From: Simmondsia chinensis
Taxonomy: Eukaryota; Streptophyta; Magnoliopsida; Caryophyllales; Simmondsiaceae
Length of the DNA stretch: 64,000 bases
Direction of reading: 5' to 3'
NCBI GenBank assembly: GCA_018398585.1
Contig: JAGTTD010000001.1
Span: 20,105,750 to 20,169,749 of the forward strand
Shown here: positions 45,084 through 57,632 of the stretch, one piece after another
How positions within the stretch are numbered: position 1 is the first letter of the stretch
How the letters are laid out: every line of letters starts with the position of its first letter
The notes under the pieces: generated by a model
Databases searched by the model: none
Told to the model about the DNA's origin: nothing
What the model saw: only the letters and a program-made list of their open reading frames with translations
Position numbers and translations under genes: made by a program

Positions 45084-47026
45084 TGTCAGGAATAGTGCCT
45101 TGAAAATCCATATTTGTCTTGTAATTTTACTTTATTAATGAATAGAATTGAATTTCCAGTCGTTTCCTTATCAAATTTGTGTAAGGAGAATATATATTGC
45201 ATGCGACTTTCTTTTAAGAAACATCCATGAGATGGACATAGTCCAAAGATTATATTTTACATGTTTGTTCTAAGCGGATAATGAGATTAAGCCACAGATA
45301 CACCTGGAGCAAATGGTATGAAATGTTATTTGAAAAGCTCGTAGTCAGTGACAAACTTGGACTACTTGTCTGTTAAGACTATGGCTTGACAGTTTAGATG
45401 ACTTGTCTTGGTCATGTAGATGGCGATAAAAATTTGTTAGGTTGGTGTGTTTAATAAGATTGATACATTGAGTTGGACAATGTGAGTTATTTGTTTCAAG
45501 ACTACTATTGAAAATGAGTGATTCACGTTGTACTATTTGAATGACGACTCTAAATCTGGAGAGTATTCTGGACTTTTGCATGAAATGTTAGTTACTTTGA
45601 TGTACTTTAAGTAAGGTCTTGATAAACGACTGAATTCCCACATATACTAGGTAGCGGCATGAAGTGTGACGTGGATTAGGTATTCCCACTTAATAGTCTC
45701 TTACGAAGTATAGATTTCTCCTTAGTTGATTCGCAAGCATTTGAATTAATTTGAATCTTTGGCCAATGTGTTCTAAGTGTTTGACATTTATAATTTATAT
45801 TGTGAATATGTTCAACTATAAATAAATTATTTAGTAAAGGGCAAGTCGATAACTAAAAAAGCTGTGAGAAAAAAAATGGTAGTAGTTCTAATTATTTTTC
45901 GCCATGGATGTCTAATAGTGGGATTGTTTTTGAAAGAATAATCTAGTTGGGAATTATCGAATAAATAATTAAAGTCTAGAGTGAAGTAAGATTTATTTAG
46001 TGAAATTAAGTCTTATTAAAAGGTAATTAAATTCTATCAGGTGATGCAAATTAATTTAACCCTTTTGGAGCCAGTTTTAAATTGTCCCTAAGGTCCCTGT
46101 GCAAGCCTCTATTTTTGTTTCCATTGAAAAATATTATAGAATTCATGGGATGAGTAAATTTAAATTTGCCAAACATTATTCTAGAGATGAATAAAAGTTA
46201 AAAATTATAAAATAAAATAATTTTTAAAATTAAATTTTATAAGATGAATTTTTACATGTGGGAAACAAAAACACAAAGTAAAAAAGAAGGAAAAAACACA
46301 AATTCTAGTGGGAATCTGTGTGTTTTGTAATGGACGAACTAATGCACGACGTCCCGGTTGGCTTTCCACGCCTGCATGCACGAACGAATGAAATGCTACC
46401 ACGTGGCATGCTTTTTTAAGTTAAAAAATGCGATTTGTTTTGTGGTTGAATGACTTCGTTTTTCAGTTTATTGAGGTGTCCCACATTGAGATTTTGGGAT
46501 TTGTTTTGCTCTGGTATCCTACCACAAATGGGGCTACTAATTTTAAGGTTTCGTAGCCAATCAAATTAAAATTAATAGGTTTATAGAAGTATTGGCTTTC
46601 AGAGATCTAATTAGAGAGAAAATTTCTTTTGAAAATTTTCTCTTTTGTTTAGTATTTTTTGGAGCCCGCACTTCGGGTATTTTTGAGATGATTACTTTGA
46701 AGGCTTATGGCTCTTGGCATTCACGGCACTCTTCGGGTTTTCTTTTATTTGAAGCAAATCGAGGTATTCTTCTTTCCTTTATTTTTTAAGTTTTTTGCTA
46801 ATTTTTTTTTTTTTGTTGTTAGTGTTCTTATTATACTAGTTTTAAATTCATTCTATTATTATGAATGTATTAGAGTGAAGGCAAGTAGATTTAAATTAGG
46901 ATTTTAACTATGTAGATTTAAAATTAGGAATTTTGCATCAACTTTAGGTTCAAAATTAGGAAATTTAAATCCTTTCGCTACACTAGTTTAATAAACTCAG
47001 GGAAAATTTTGAAATTTGTCCAAACA
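45084..47026 (+). repeat. COP-1 3' LTR (short form)
   Basis: 1943 bp, TGTCAGGAATAG...CCAAACA, followed directly by TAT-1 DNA. It has no U5 extension, which shows that the short LTR form is genuine. TATA region decayed ('ctaccacaaatggggc'). Confidence 0.85.
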
Positions 47027-47560
47027 GCTATAACATCCAAATTGCCTAATGATTCACCTAACATAATGAAGATGATCTTTGATAGGCCTAATACTGCCAA
47101 TAAACTCAACAAGCCCCGAAATTGATGGCATTCTTGTGAACAAGGTTTTGGTGAATAATGGCGTAGCCATCAAACTGTTACCCTCATAAATGTTGGGGGT
47201 GGTTGGAAAGTCTCGGGAAGATTTAATCACTTCAGATGTGGCAATATGTGGCATTTGTGGAGCTACTACCAAATATGAAGGAGTCATCCCGATTGATTAA
47301 TGTTGGCGGTTCAAGCAAGCTGACAGCTTTCTTTGTGGTGGAAACTACCTCAACCTATAATGCTTTGCCCGGCAGAGATTGGCTACATGTCAATTATTGT
47401 ATTCCATTTTCACTTCACTAGTTGCTAATCTTCTAGAACCACGACAAATATGAGGTTGTTACGGTAGATAACAAGCAATTCATGGCCTCCACCAACTGCG
47501 TTGAGGCAAAGTTCTACTAAGATGGCGTGGGACCTCTAGACATCGAAAGCGCAACTCCAC
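47027..47560 (+). pseudogene. TAT-1 protease remnant
   Basis: After COP-1 the Tat frame resumes: KLPNDSPNIMKM and FDRPNTANKLNKPRN near 47040, an FxVNxVLVNNG-like active-site block degraded around 47130, then 47236-47421 with FFVVETTSTYNALPGRDWLHVNYC, the closing block of Tat proteases. Stops throughout. RT and integrase should follow but do not. Confidence 0.75.
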
Positions 47561-48273
47561 AATCAGCCCAATAGCTGGACGCAATGGCCATCCTTGACAA
47601 CCCACTGACTGAAGCTGAGGTTGGTCAAGCAGATGTCCAGCCTGAAGACTCTGACTTCTGGGGATGCATGACGCCCTTCTTGAAGAAGGAGACTTCCAAA
47701 GCACTCCAGAACCCCAATGCGGAGGTGCTAAGACCCAACAGTAATGACTCAAGATGCCATTTACTCAACATTAGCAAGGCTCGTGGAATGGCATGTTGAG
47801 GATTAGCTTTGGACTAAACATCAATTCAATGGTTTCCACGTCCATACAGCCTAAGAAAAATAGTTGAACTCTCTGAGTTAAGAGCAGCACCAGCCAAGTT
47901 AGAGGATCAAAGGGTTGAAGTGCAAGAAACCCCCTGAGGAGGCAAAGGAGGGAGTGCAGAGATGACGAATGCAATTTGTGCCATTGTTAAATCAGAAGGA
48001 GGCAAAGGATAAGGAGTAGATTGAGTCAAGAATTCAGTGATTCAATAACAAAGGCAAGAGTTTGCCTAAGCACTTAATGACAATGAAGAGTGAAAATAGA
48101 GTAAGAAAGGGAAGAATTCAAGCCCTAACTATCATACTCATAGAAATGTGGGAAGGAAAAGCATGTGATGCACAACGTTCTCTCAAGCTCCCAGTCGCCG
48201 TTGAGGGTCAAATCAAGAAAACATTTTTACCCATTGTAAATTTGACTTTACCAACAGCTGGGGGGGGGGGGGG
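47561..48273 (+). pseudogene. TAT-1 pol debris, unrecognised, ending in a G-tract
   Basis: A 71-codon open piece (47584-47799: NPLTEAEVGQADVQPEDSDF) may belong to the linker before RT. No RT, RNase H or integrase motif follows. An unbroken run of 15 G (48259-48273) just before the LTR start is the probable polypurine tract. A pol deletion of several kilobases is inferred. Confidence 0.5.
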
Positions 48274-48703
48274 GTGTTTGTATACACCCTAATTTCAAAG
48301 GACTGGGAAGACGCCGTTTTGGGCAAAGTGCCACATGCTTAACACGTGAGGCTTACCTCGATGAGATTTAAGCCTTTAGGTGTTAACATAACGGCCTCCC
48401 AAGCCTAGCATCCTAAGAGAATTATTACCCTTGGCAAGGGTATCAACCACTCGAGGCTTGAGATGGTTGAGGGGTGAAGTGAGCTCAAGCTCGACGGGCT
48501 ATTAGCAAGGCTACAAGAAAGGTAGTTTCCAAGATCGAGGCAGTCACTTGGAAAGCAATTTGAGTTACTTGGGCATTAAGCTTAAATGAAGAAAAATGAG
48601 GTTTCTAGAAGGGACTTCCACTAAGATTACATAAGTGGGCACCGAGTATTTCCCTCCAATATTGAATTCATGACACATTAATCTAAGATTGGCACGCAAG
48701 AAG
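48274..48703 (+). repeat. TAT-1 3' LTR, 5' portion
   Basis: Begins TGTTTGTATACACCC right after the G-tract, noncoding, and is cut at 48703 by COP-2. The remainder must lie beyond the COP-2 array, outside the window. Confidence 0.5.
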
Positions 48704-50923
48704 TGTTAGGAACAGTGTCCTGAAATTCAGATTTATTCTGGATATATTATTTTAATTAGTAAATAAGATTGAAGTCGCAATCGTTTCCTAGTTAAATTTG
48801 TGTAAGCGAGCATTTATACTGTATGTGATTTTCTTTTTGGAAACATCCATGAGATGGGTGTAGTCCTCAGACTACAATTTACATGTTTGTTCTTAGTGGG
48901 TTATAAGACTAAGCCACATGTAGACTTGGAACAAATACTATGGATCGTTGTTTGAAAGACTCGTAGTCGAAGACAAGTTTGGACCACTTGTATGTCACGA
49001 CTATAACGTGACACTTAAGATTACTTGTCTTGGTCATGTGGATTGAGATCCAAAAGTGTTAGGTTAGTGTGTTTAATAAGATTGACACACTGAGTTGGAC
49101 CATGTGAATTACTTATTTCTAGACTACTATCGGAGATGAGTGATTAACGTTGTATTGTTTGAATGACGACTCTAAATCCTGAGAGTATTCTGGACTTGTG
49201 CATGGAGCGTTAGTTACTTTGGTGTACTATAAGTTAGGTCCAAATGAATGACTGAAATCCCACGTACACTGGGTAGCGGCGTGAAGTGGGACAAGGATCA
49301 AGTATTCAATACAGAATCTGCAGTCTCTTATGAGATACAGATGTCCCTTAGTTGATTCGAAAATATTTGAATATTTTGGAAACTTTGGCCAAAGTATTCC
49401 AAGTGTTTCACATTTGGAACTTATACTGTAAATATGATCAAGTATAAATAAATTATTCAGTGAATAGCGAGTCGGTAACTAATGGAGAAGCTTTGAGAAG
49501 GATAATGGTAGTGGTTATATTTATCCTTTGTCATGGATATCTAGTAGAGGAGTTGTTGTCATCAAGACAGTCCATTAGGGAGAAATAAATAATTTAAGTC
49601 TTGAGTGCAGTGAGATTTATTTAGCGGAATTAAATCTAATTACATGGTAATTAAATTATTTCTTGAGATGATTAATTTAACCCATTTTGAGCTAGATTTA
49701 AATTGTCCCCGAGGTCCCTGCGCAAGCCTTTGTATTTATTGCCATCAGAAAAATATTTAAAAATTCATGAGATAAATTATTTATCCATAAGATGGGCAAA
49801 GTTATTTTTGCCAAACATTATTCATGAGATGAATAAAACTAAAAATTATAAAATAAAATAATTTTAGGAAGTTAAAATTCAAGAGATGAATTTTCCCATT
49901 TGGGAAACAAAGCAAAAAAAAAAAAAAAAACCAAATCAGGTATAAACGGTGGCGATCTATGTGCTTCAGATCTGACGAACCAAAGCGTGACACTGGCAAT
50001 CCACATGCACTGGCGCAGACCAATGGGAGGCTGCCACGTGTAACGTGTTTTGAATTAAATAAAGGCGCATTTTTCCTAGGAGTGAAACACGGCGTTTTGA
50101 TCAACATGCTGCGTTTTGTATGACAACAACGAATCCCACATCGAAAATCTGCTATTTTTCTCGCTCCGGTGGTCTACTATAAATAGAGGCAGCTATTTCA
50201 ATAGCTTGGCATTCAATCAAAATAAACTATTTAGGGTTTCTGGAAATATTTTCGAATGCCTAATTGGAGAGAAAATTTTCTGTTGAAATTTTTCTTTACT
50301 CAGTTTAATATTTTTTGCAACCCACCCTCCAGGCAGTTTGAGGTCATTGCATAGAAGATCGTGGGGTCTCAATTTTATTGGTATTCTTTATAATTGGAGT
50401 AATTACCTGTATGTTCTTCTTTCCTTCTTCTTTCAGTTTTCGCTATTCTATTTATTTATAATTTTCGTTATTATGCCTGTTTAACTTTCTGCATTGTTAT
50501 GAATGTATTAGAGTAAAAAACCTGCAGATCTAAATTAAGAATTTCGATCTGTTGATTTAAATTATGAATTTTAGGTAGTAGATTTAAAATTAGGAATTTT
50601 AAATCGTCCGTTGGTTCAGAGTTGTGAATTCTAAACCTGTTCAGTTGCGTTAACTTTATAAAACTTGGGATAATTTTTCAAATTCGTCCCAATAACAGGT
50701 ATTAGAGCAAAGGGTTTATAGAGATAAACCTATTCCCGAGAACTCTCGCATGTGAGGTGTCACGAAGCGTGACTCGCTGACCGGGGGCTTTGGTAGAGAG
50801 AAGAGTTTCATATACTAAGTGCTCTAATAGGTGCCTATTGTTGTGACCACATTTGAAATATGTGAACCCGATAGTCGGCATCAGAGTTTATTTTTCCAAC
50901 AAAATTCATATCTTTTCCCAAAA
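48704..50923 (+). repeat. COP-2 LTR 1 (long form)
   Basis: 2220 bp, TGTTAGGAACAG... with the U5 extension from about 50695. Ends CCCAAAA before the primer site 'atgggtatcagagcc'. Intact TATA box at 50178-50185. Confidence 0.83.
50178..50185 (+). promoter_or_regulatory. TATA box in COP-2 LTR 1
   Basis: TATAAATA in 'tctactataaatagaggc', following the 'cgctccggt' block. The likely transcription start is some 30 bp downstream. Confidence 0.55.
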
Positions 50924-52814
50924 ATGGGTATCAGAGCCAGCCTCTGATTACATTCATAATATACGTGACTAGGTATAATAAGATCGAAATAAATAGACTG
51001 ACGATTTAATGAAATTGAGATTTTATTAAGAAGGAAAGTTAGTTTAATTTGACGGTTCGATTTAAATTGTTTAAATCAATAAAGAATTAAATGTTAATTC
51101 AGATGATTGTTTGAATTAGTGATTTAAATTGTTTAAATCATTAAAGTAGTTAATTGTTAATTAGAATATTTTAATAAATTGTTTAAATCGGCTAAAAGAG
51201 TTAATAGTTAACTAGGTCATTTAAAGTATCGATTTAAATTGTTCGAATTGGTTAAAAGATTTAATCGTTAACTAGGTTGTTTTTAGTGACAATTTAAATC
51301 GTTAACAAATTAATCGTTAATTCGGAACAAACTATAAATTTGCGATTATGTTGTTCGTATGGTAAGATTTTACGTTCTTAGTCATGATTTCTGAAATCGG
51401 AAAAAATTGATCTAATGAGATTAGATTCAAATATTTTTTACAATAATGGATAAAATTGATCGAATAGGATTAGATTCAAATTTTTATGAAATAGAATAAA
51501 GTTGATCTAATTATATTAGGTTCAATTAATTTTATAAAATCGGGTAAAATTGATCTAATAAGATTAGATTCAATTTATTTTAAAATATAATATTTTAATT
51601 TTAAATTTTAATTAAAAACCTTTTTTTCAGCAAATGCTGATGTCAGCAGTTAAATTAAAATAAAGTTTTTTATTTATTTTTTTTATTTCGGGACGTGTAG
51701 ATGTCAGTACTAATTCAAATAATAATTATAAATATTTTATTAATTAATTTTTTTGAGAATTAGATTCTAAATTAGATTATATGATAATTTAAATAGTGAA
51801 TCAGTGTACTTTAAATAAAAGTTATTTTAAATTATTTTAGAAAAAGATTTTGAAATAGACTACATAATAGTCTAAGTTAAATTGATTTTTTACAATGAAA
51901 GTAAAATATTATTAATTAGATTTTTGAATAAGAGTCTAAAAATAGACTATAGGATAGTCTCAACACAAAATCGCTATTGATTTTAAATAAAATTATTTTA
52001 ATTTAATTTTGGAATCAGAATTTTAAAAGTAGATTATGTGATAATCTAAATCAAATGTTCGTATTGTTTTAATTAAAATTAATTAATTAATTTATTGAGT
52101 GGATTTTAGAATGAGATTCTAATGCAAGATTATGAGATAATCTACATTATAAAACGACAGTATTTTAAAATTAATTAATTTTGTTTAATTTTAGAATGAG
52201 ATTCTAAAGGGGATTATGAGATAATCCAGATTGTAAATGCAAATTAATTGAAAACCATTGGTAATAAAAATCAAGTGAGAGCGAGGCTTTAATTGTTGTA
52301 ACCTCACGGTGTCCATTACCAGTCTAGCAGTATAGTAGATCGATAGACCTCCCTACGGAGGATGTCGGCTTGCAGATTACAGTGTTAGACTTCTTTTAGG
52401 ATAAACCAAAGTGCAAAGAAGCGATGCGACTATGCTGCCGTGGAGTTTTCCGTGTATTTGTATGGAAGTTTAGGTAATGGTTTACACTTGACTAGCGTGA
52501 TGCATTAGGCTCCCCGAGGAGCTCTGTTGTGTCATGTTAGAGACTAAGGTAAAGTGGTGAGTTAGTCATGTTTAGTAAGAGCTATAAGAAAACAGGTTAA
52601 TTGAGAATAGTTCTCACTTGAACTAGCTTAGTGCGACCCTGCTGCTGGGGAGTAAGGAGTGGTGTGTTTGGGTCATCAATGTATGCATGATAGTACAGTT
52701 TGGTGGATATTTGACTTATTGTGTATGCTAAATTGAAAGAATATATATCACTGCTTTATACAAGACTCATATAAGGTAGTTACACGATTATTGGCATTTA
52801 CAGTGTTTTTTGAA
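50924..52814 (+). other. COP-2 primer site and structured leader
   Basis: Primer site 50924-50938. Tandem 'gttaatagttaactagg' type repeats at about 51060-51325. Six paired-palindrome units at 51753-52227. Conserved 3' leader block at 52240-52800. No open frame of note. Length (1.9 kb) is unusual for a copia leader. Confidence 0.8.
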
Positions 52815-53811
52815 ATGGCTGCGACTGGTGCACTTCACTCGATTCTGAAAGATAATGCCTTAACTGGACCGAATTACTTCACCTGAAAAATGAACCTGAA
52901 TATAGTATTAATACATGAGGGTCATAAGTTTGTTCTCACTGAAGCTCGACCTACGGTGCCCGCTAATAATTTTGCAGCTACAATTTAGGAGCGTTATGAA
53001 TGCTAGAATAAGGCTAATAAGTTAGTCAGATGCTACATTTTGGCCTCTGTGACCATTGTACTCAAGCATCAGATGCTTGAGATGGAAACAGCAGCTGAGA
53101 TGATCAAACATTTAAAGGAAATGTTTAGTGGTCAAGATAGGGCAGCTAGGCAAGAGCTAATGAGGAAGCTCTCGAACATGAGGATGTCAGAAGGGCCCCT
53201 AGTTCAAGAGCACGTCATGAAAATGATGGCGTGCTTGTCTGAGTTGGAGATTGTAGGTGCTAAGATTGATAGTCAGTCTCTGCAGGACATCATCCTCAGC
53301 TCTCTGTCTGGTTCTTTCACTCAGTTCAGGCCGAACTACACAATGAGTAATAAGGATTATTAATTAACTGAGCTGATGAAAGAGTTACAGGTAGCAGAGG
53401 GTGTTATGCGAGCCAAGGGGAGTGTCCACCTAACTTAAGTATCGAGGACTAGTGGGAGCAAGCAGAATAAGGGACCGACTGGAAAGAAAGGCAAAGGCAA
53501 GGTTGCTAGTGTAGCAACTAATCCGAACAAAAGGCCAGCAAAAGGAATGTGTCACTTTTGCAGAAAGATGGGCCACTGGAAGAGACACTACGTAAAGTAC
53601 ATGGCTACGCTTCCTGCAAAGACTGCTAAGCCATCTGGTGAAGGTTTGTTGATATTTCACTGTTTTGAGTCCTGTGTAGTTGTGAGTTCACCAGATTCCG
53701 GTTGTGTGAACTCAGGTTCAACTGACCAAATCTGTAGTATGTTACAGGGGCTCAGGCCAACCAGGAGGCCTCATGATGGGAGCTGTACCTGACAGATGAA
53801 TGTGGTATAAG
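52815..53811 (+). pseudogene. gag: COP-2 gag and protease start
   Basis: One frame from ATG at 52815 to the GYP-D insertion, with about five stops: after YFT (Trp to TGA), before ERY (Gln to TAG), in ERYEC-stop (Trp to TAG), after NKDY, and in HLT-stop-VSR (Gln to TAA). UBN2 core at 53040-53363. Zinc knuckle CHFCRKMGHWKRHY has Tyr for the last Cys. The protease loop is VNSGSTDQIC, with catalytic Asp changed to Asn. The pattern is nearly all C-to-T/G-to-A. Confidence 0.9.
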
Positions 53812-53816
53812 GGTAG

Positions 53817-54139
53817 TGTTAAGTTCTAGATTAAATCTTAAACGCAACCTAAGAATCAATAGAATTTGGGATGAGAAAGAAGTGAAGGAGATGAGAAAAT
53901 AGAAGAGTTAAGATGAGAGGAAGAAGTTTTAATCACAAGGATTACTATGTATTTCATTGGATAGTCTAATTACAAGTATCGGATCTTATTTATAGAACTA
54001 AGCAAACACAAACTCCACTAGCTGATTCTTCCCACCAAAACCTGCAGCAGCACTAACCGAACTAACAAACTTTCCCGCCTAAACAAGTACTTAAGCCCGC
54101 TAATTACTTAATTGAATTACAACGATTAAAAACATAACA
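53817..54139 (-). repeat. GYP-D left (3') LTR
   Basis: TGTTAAGTTC...ACATAACA. Minus-strand TATA box at 53987-53994. The purine tract is the complement of 54140-54155 ('atcccctccccttaca'). Confidence 0.93.
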
Positions 54140-54167
54140 ATCCCCTCCCCTTACAATTTTCTTGCCC

Positions 54168-55728
54168 TCAAGAAATAAAAGAAGGAAATTGACTTAACAA
54201 AAAACGTTTATCTTCGCATGTAGTGAATGTTTGGTCTAAATTGCACCAATTAACTCGAATTTGCTGCTTGTTCTTGTCATTGGAGCTGGTATGTATAGCT
54301 TCGACCACTGCTGCTGGCTGTAAGATCAGAGAACCGTTCTGTCCAACTTCAGGAGGTGCTGCAGAGGCCTTGTTATCACGCTTAACCTGTTTCTTAAGAA
54401 TAGAAACATGAAAAACAGGGTGAGTATATGAATCGGGAGGAAGCTCTAGCTTGTATGCCACTTGACCAATCCTTTCCAAGACCTTGTATGGCCCAAAGAA
54501 TCGAGCACAAAGCTTGACATTCTTCCTCACAGCTGCTGTTGACTGCCGGTATGGTTGAAGTTTCAAATATACCATGTCACCAACATTAAAATTTCTGTCC
54601 ACCCTCTTGCGGTCTGCGTACCACTTCATCCTTGCCTGAGCGTGAGTGAGGTTGTGCTTTAGAAGCTGCATCAGATGTTTTCTTTGATGTAGCAGGTCAT
54701 TTACTTCATACACTTGTGTTTGTTCTCCTTGTAACAGCAATGGGTTCCCTATATAGTGCCTTGGAAGGTGTTGTACCCAAGGAAGCATGAAAATGAGTGT
54801 TATACCAATATTCCGCCAATGAAAGCCACCTACTCCACACCTTCGGATGGCTAAATACCATGATTCTAAGATATTGTTCAATGCATTGGTTTGCCCTTTC
54901 AGTTTGACCATCGGTTTAGGGATGGTAGGCTGAGCTAAGGGCCAATGTAGTCCCCAAAAGACCAAACAAATCTTTCCAAAAATGACTTGTAAAGAGTTTG
55001 TCCATATCTAAGATTATGGATTGAGGCAACTCATGAAGTTTGTATATGTTATCAAGGAAAACACGAGCTAATTTCTCTGCAGTAATGGGTCTAGTTAATG
55101 CTATGAAACGACCATATTTTGTGAACCGATCAACGACCACCCATATCACCTCCTTCCCTTCAGATTTGGGCAAGCCTTCAATGAAATCCATGCTGATATG
55201 TTGCCATACACTCTCTGGAATAGGCAGAGGCTGGAGAAGACCCTGATATCGATGATCCCCAAGCTTGGTTTGCTGACAAATCTCACAGCTTTGCACAAAT
55301 TTTGTTACTTCTCTTTTCATGCCGGGCCAATTGAAGGATATCCTCAGCCTTTGATACGTGCTTTCCATGCCCGAATGACCACCCCAAGATGAGTCGTGAG
55401 CAGCACTGATCACCTGCGGTCTCAACCCAGAAGAGTTACCAATGTACAGCCTCCCTTTGATCCTGATGATTCCTCGGGTAACTGTCACTTCTGCACCAGC
55501 ACCCAGATTGGAAGCCTTGCTAACACTAGCAGCGGTTATGCATTCCTGAGCAAACATATCATTCTCATAGGACTGATATACTTCTTCCATCCAAGCAGGA
55601 GAAATCACGAAAATTGCCCCAAAAGAGCCCTGCTCAAGGTCTTCAATTCTGCTTGACAGAGCATCTGCGGCTGTGTTTTCTTTGCCTTTTTTGTACTCGA
55701 TATCATAATTCAGCCCAAGCATCTTCAT
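54168..55728 (-). pseudogene. GYP-D integrase with chromodomain-like C-terminus
   Basis: 55728-54916 covers the RNase H-integrase tether (KGLMKMLGLNYDIEYKKG), zinc-binding AHDSSWGGHSG ... CEICQQTK, and the core with [19 protein letters not shown] and the second Asp block (IILDMDKLFTSHFW). A stop follows SSAYHP (Gln to TAA). The E-containing end is readable only after frame changes. 54965-54168 supplies the C-terminal domain (FNVGDMVYLKLQPYRQSTAAV, FFGPYKVLERIGQVAYKLELPPDS, HPVFHVSILKK) and the QFPSF tail. At least two frameshifts. Confidence 0.88.
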
Positions 55729-56783
55729 CAGCCCTTTTTTTGTAATCTTGTGACAATCTTCTGCTCTAGTAAGTGTTTGAGGCTCTGGTGATCAGTCTTG
55801 ATAATGAAATGGTGCCCATCCAAGAAGAATAGCAAGATATTCTTTTTCATATGTGGAAAGGGCCTGATGTTTTACATTCAAGGCTTGGCTAAGATAAGCT
55901 AGGGGTCTTCCTTTTTGTGACATCATTGCCCCAACACCATTCCCACACGCATCTGTCCCCAATACAAAACTTGAAGAGAAATCAGGCATTGCTAATACCG
56001 GAGCTTTGCTCATTGCTGATTTGAGAGCTGTAAAGGCTGCTTGAGCTTCTTCTGACCTTCTAAAAGCTTCCTTCTTCAATAAATCAGTAAGTGGCTTGGC
56101 TAAAGCTCCATAACCAGCTATAAATTTGCGGTAATACCCTGTCAACCCCAGAAAACCGCTCAGCTGCTTCAATGTGACCGGAACAGGCCAATTCAGCATA
56201 GCTGCAACTTTTGAAGGATCGGTGGAAACTCCTTCACAAGAGATTATGTGACCAAGATACTCCAAATGAGTTTGAGCAAAAGAACTTTTGGCCAATTTAG
56301 CATACAACTTATGCTTACGCATGACCAAAAAGACTGCTCCTAAGTGCTCCAAATGCTCTTCAAAAGTTGGGCTGTAGATTAGGATGTCGTCAAAGAAAAC
56401 CAACACAAATTTCCTAAGAAATTGTTTGAAGACATCATTCATAAGAGCTTGGAATGTAGCCGGGGCATTTGTCAAGCCAAATGGCATGACTACAAACTCA
56501 AAATGACCATGGTGCATCCGGAATGTTGTCCTGTGCACATCCTCTTCATTCACCCGGATTTGATGATAGCCTTGCCGTGAGTCCAACTTGGAGAAGACAT
56601 GATCTCCATACAATTCATCCAACAAATCATCTAGGACAGGTATAGGAAATTTATCCTCAACTATCATAGCATTAAGTTGTCTATAATCCACACACCCGTG
56701 CCATCCTTCTTTTTGACAAGAATGACCGGAGAAGCGAAGGGGCAGTGGCTTGGTTGTATGAAATTTGTTTTGATCAACTCAAC
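55729..56783 (-). pseudogene. GYP-D reverse transcriptase and RNase H
   Basis: 56783-56692 has SHCPFASPVILVKKKDGT, then a frameshift. 56691-55792 is open for 299 codons: FSKLDSRQGYHQIRV (first Asp), FVVMPFGLTNAPATFQ, VFFDDILIYSP (intact FDD catalytic pair), GYYRKFIAGYGALAKPLT, and RNase H start VLGTDACGNGVGAMM. A small deletion after EYLAIL removes about a dozen RNase H residues and shifts the frame. The RT core itself looks chemically intact. Confidence 0.9.
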
Positions 56784-57632
56784 CTATTTTTCTATCTCAG
56801 TTTTCTGAGCATGTGGGTAACGGTAGGGTCGCAACCTCACTGGTTCAGCATCCTCCTTGAGAGGTATGACATGATCTAAGCTCCTTTTAGGAGGCAAGGA
56901 TTGAGGTACCTCGAACAAATCCTCAAAATTAGTAACTAAGGATTGCACCTCAGGTTCAGAAATGCTTATTAACTCAGTAGGAGCTATAGCAAAGAGCTGG
57001 CCTACCCAACGAAATGAGCATTTCTTCATTCCTTTCTGCAGCTTGCTTCCTTTCATGAACTGTAAGTGGCCTTGTTCAACTACACCTTACAGATTCACCT
57101 TCTCTCCTTGTATTTCAAATGACACTGTGAGGTTAGCAAAATGAAACAACACCGGGCTGTAAGTTCTCATCCAATCGACCCCAAGCACCATATCACATCC
57201 TCCCAAGGGAAGGATTCTAAAGTCGTAAGTGAATTTTCTGACCTGCATTACCCAGCCAATCCCACGGCACTTGTTCTGGGTGATGACAAACTTACCATCA
57301 GCTACGGTGACAGCGAGGGGATGGGTTCTAATCACCTCATGACCCACCTTCTTCACCACTTTAGGATCAACAAAGCTATGAGTGCTTCCACTATCAATGA
57401 GGATGATGATAGACTTTTTACCTGCCTTCCCTCTGATCCTGATGGTTTTGTGGCCTTCATTTCCTGTCAAGGCTTTCATGGATATTTCCACTGCTGCCTC
57501 ATTTGCACTGTCATCGTTGTTCAGATCAAGATCAGTCCCCTCTGCCTCAATTTCTCCTTCATCAGACTCCTCACCAGCACTCACTCCCTCAGCATACATG
57601 AGGAATTTGGGGTTACACTGGTGGCCAAACTG
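56784..57632 (-). pseudogene. GYP-D protease and RT linker
   Basis: 57599-57087: ISMKALTGNEGHKTIRIRG, IDSGSTHSFVDPKVVKKVG (intact Asp-Ser-Gly), LGGCDMVLGVDWMRTYSP. A stop, then 57056-56784 with RWVGQLFAIAP, VIPLKEDAEPVRLRPYRYPHAQ, and a stop in EIEK-stop-VEL. All in one frame with gag's zinc knuckle. Confidence 0.9.

Larger units (their letters stand above)
10835..47026 (+). mobile_element. COP-1: Ty1/copia LTR retrotransposon, split by nested insertions
   Basis: 5' LTR 10835-12674, gag to integrase in two pieces (13758-14452, 16303-17889), RT and RNase H at 43389-45083, 3' LTR 45084-47026. Flanking 5-mers are gctac (10830-10834) and gctat (47027-47031), a target duplication with one mismatch. 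Three insertions account for the spacing: a solo LTR, GYP-B with all its contents, and a SINE. The coding order gag, protease, integrase, RT, RNase H is that of Ty1/copia. All genes are broken. Confidence 0.9.

Noticed and set aside
51753..52227. CRISPR-like array
   Set aside because: Repeats are palindromes with variable stems and no uniform repeat-spacer pattern or cas genes; plant retrotransposon leader context.
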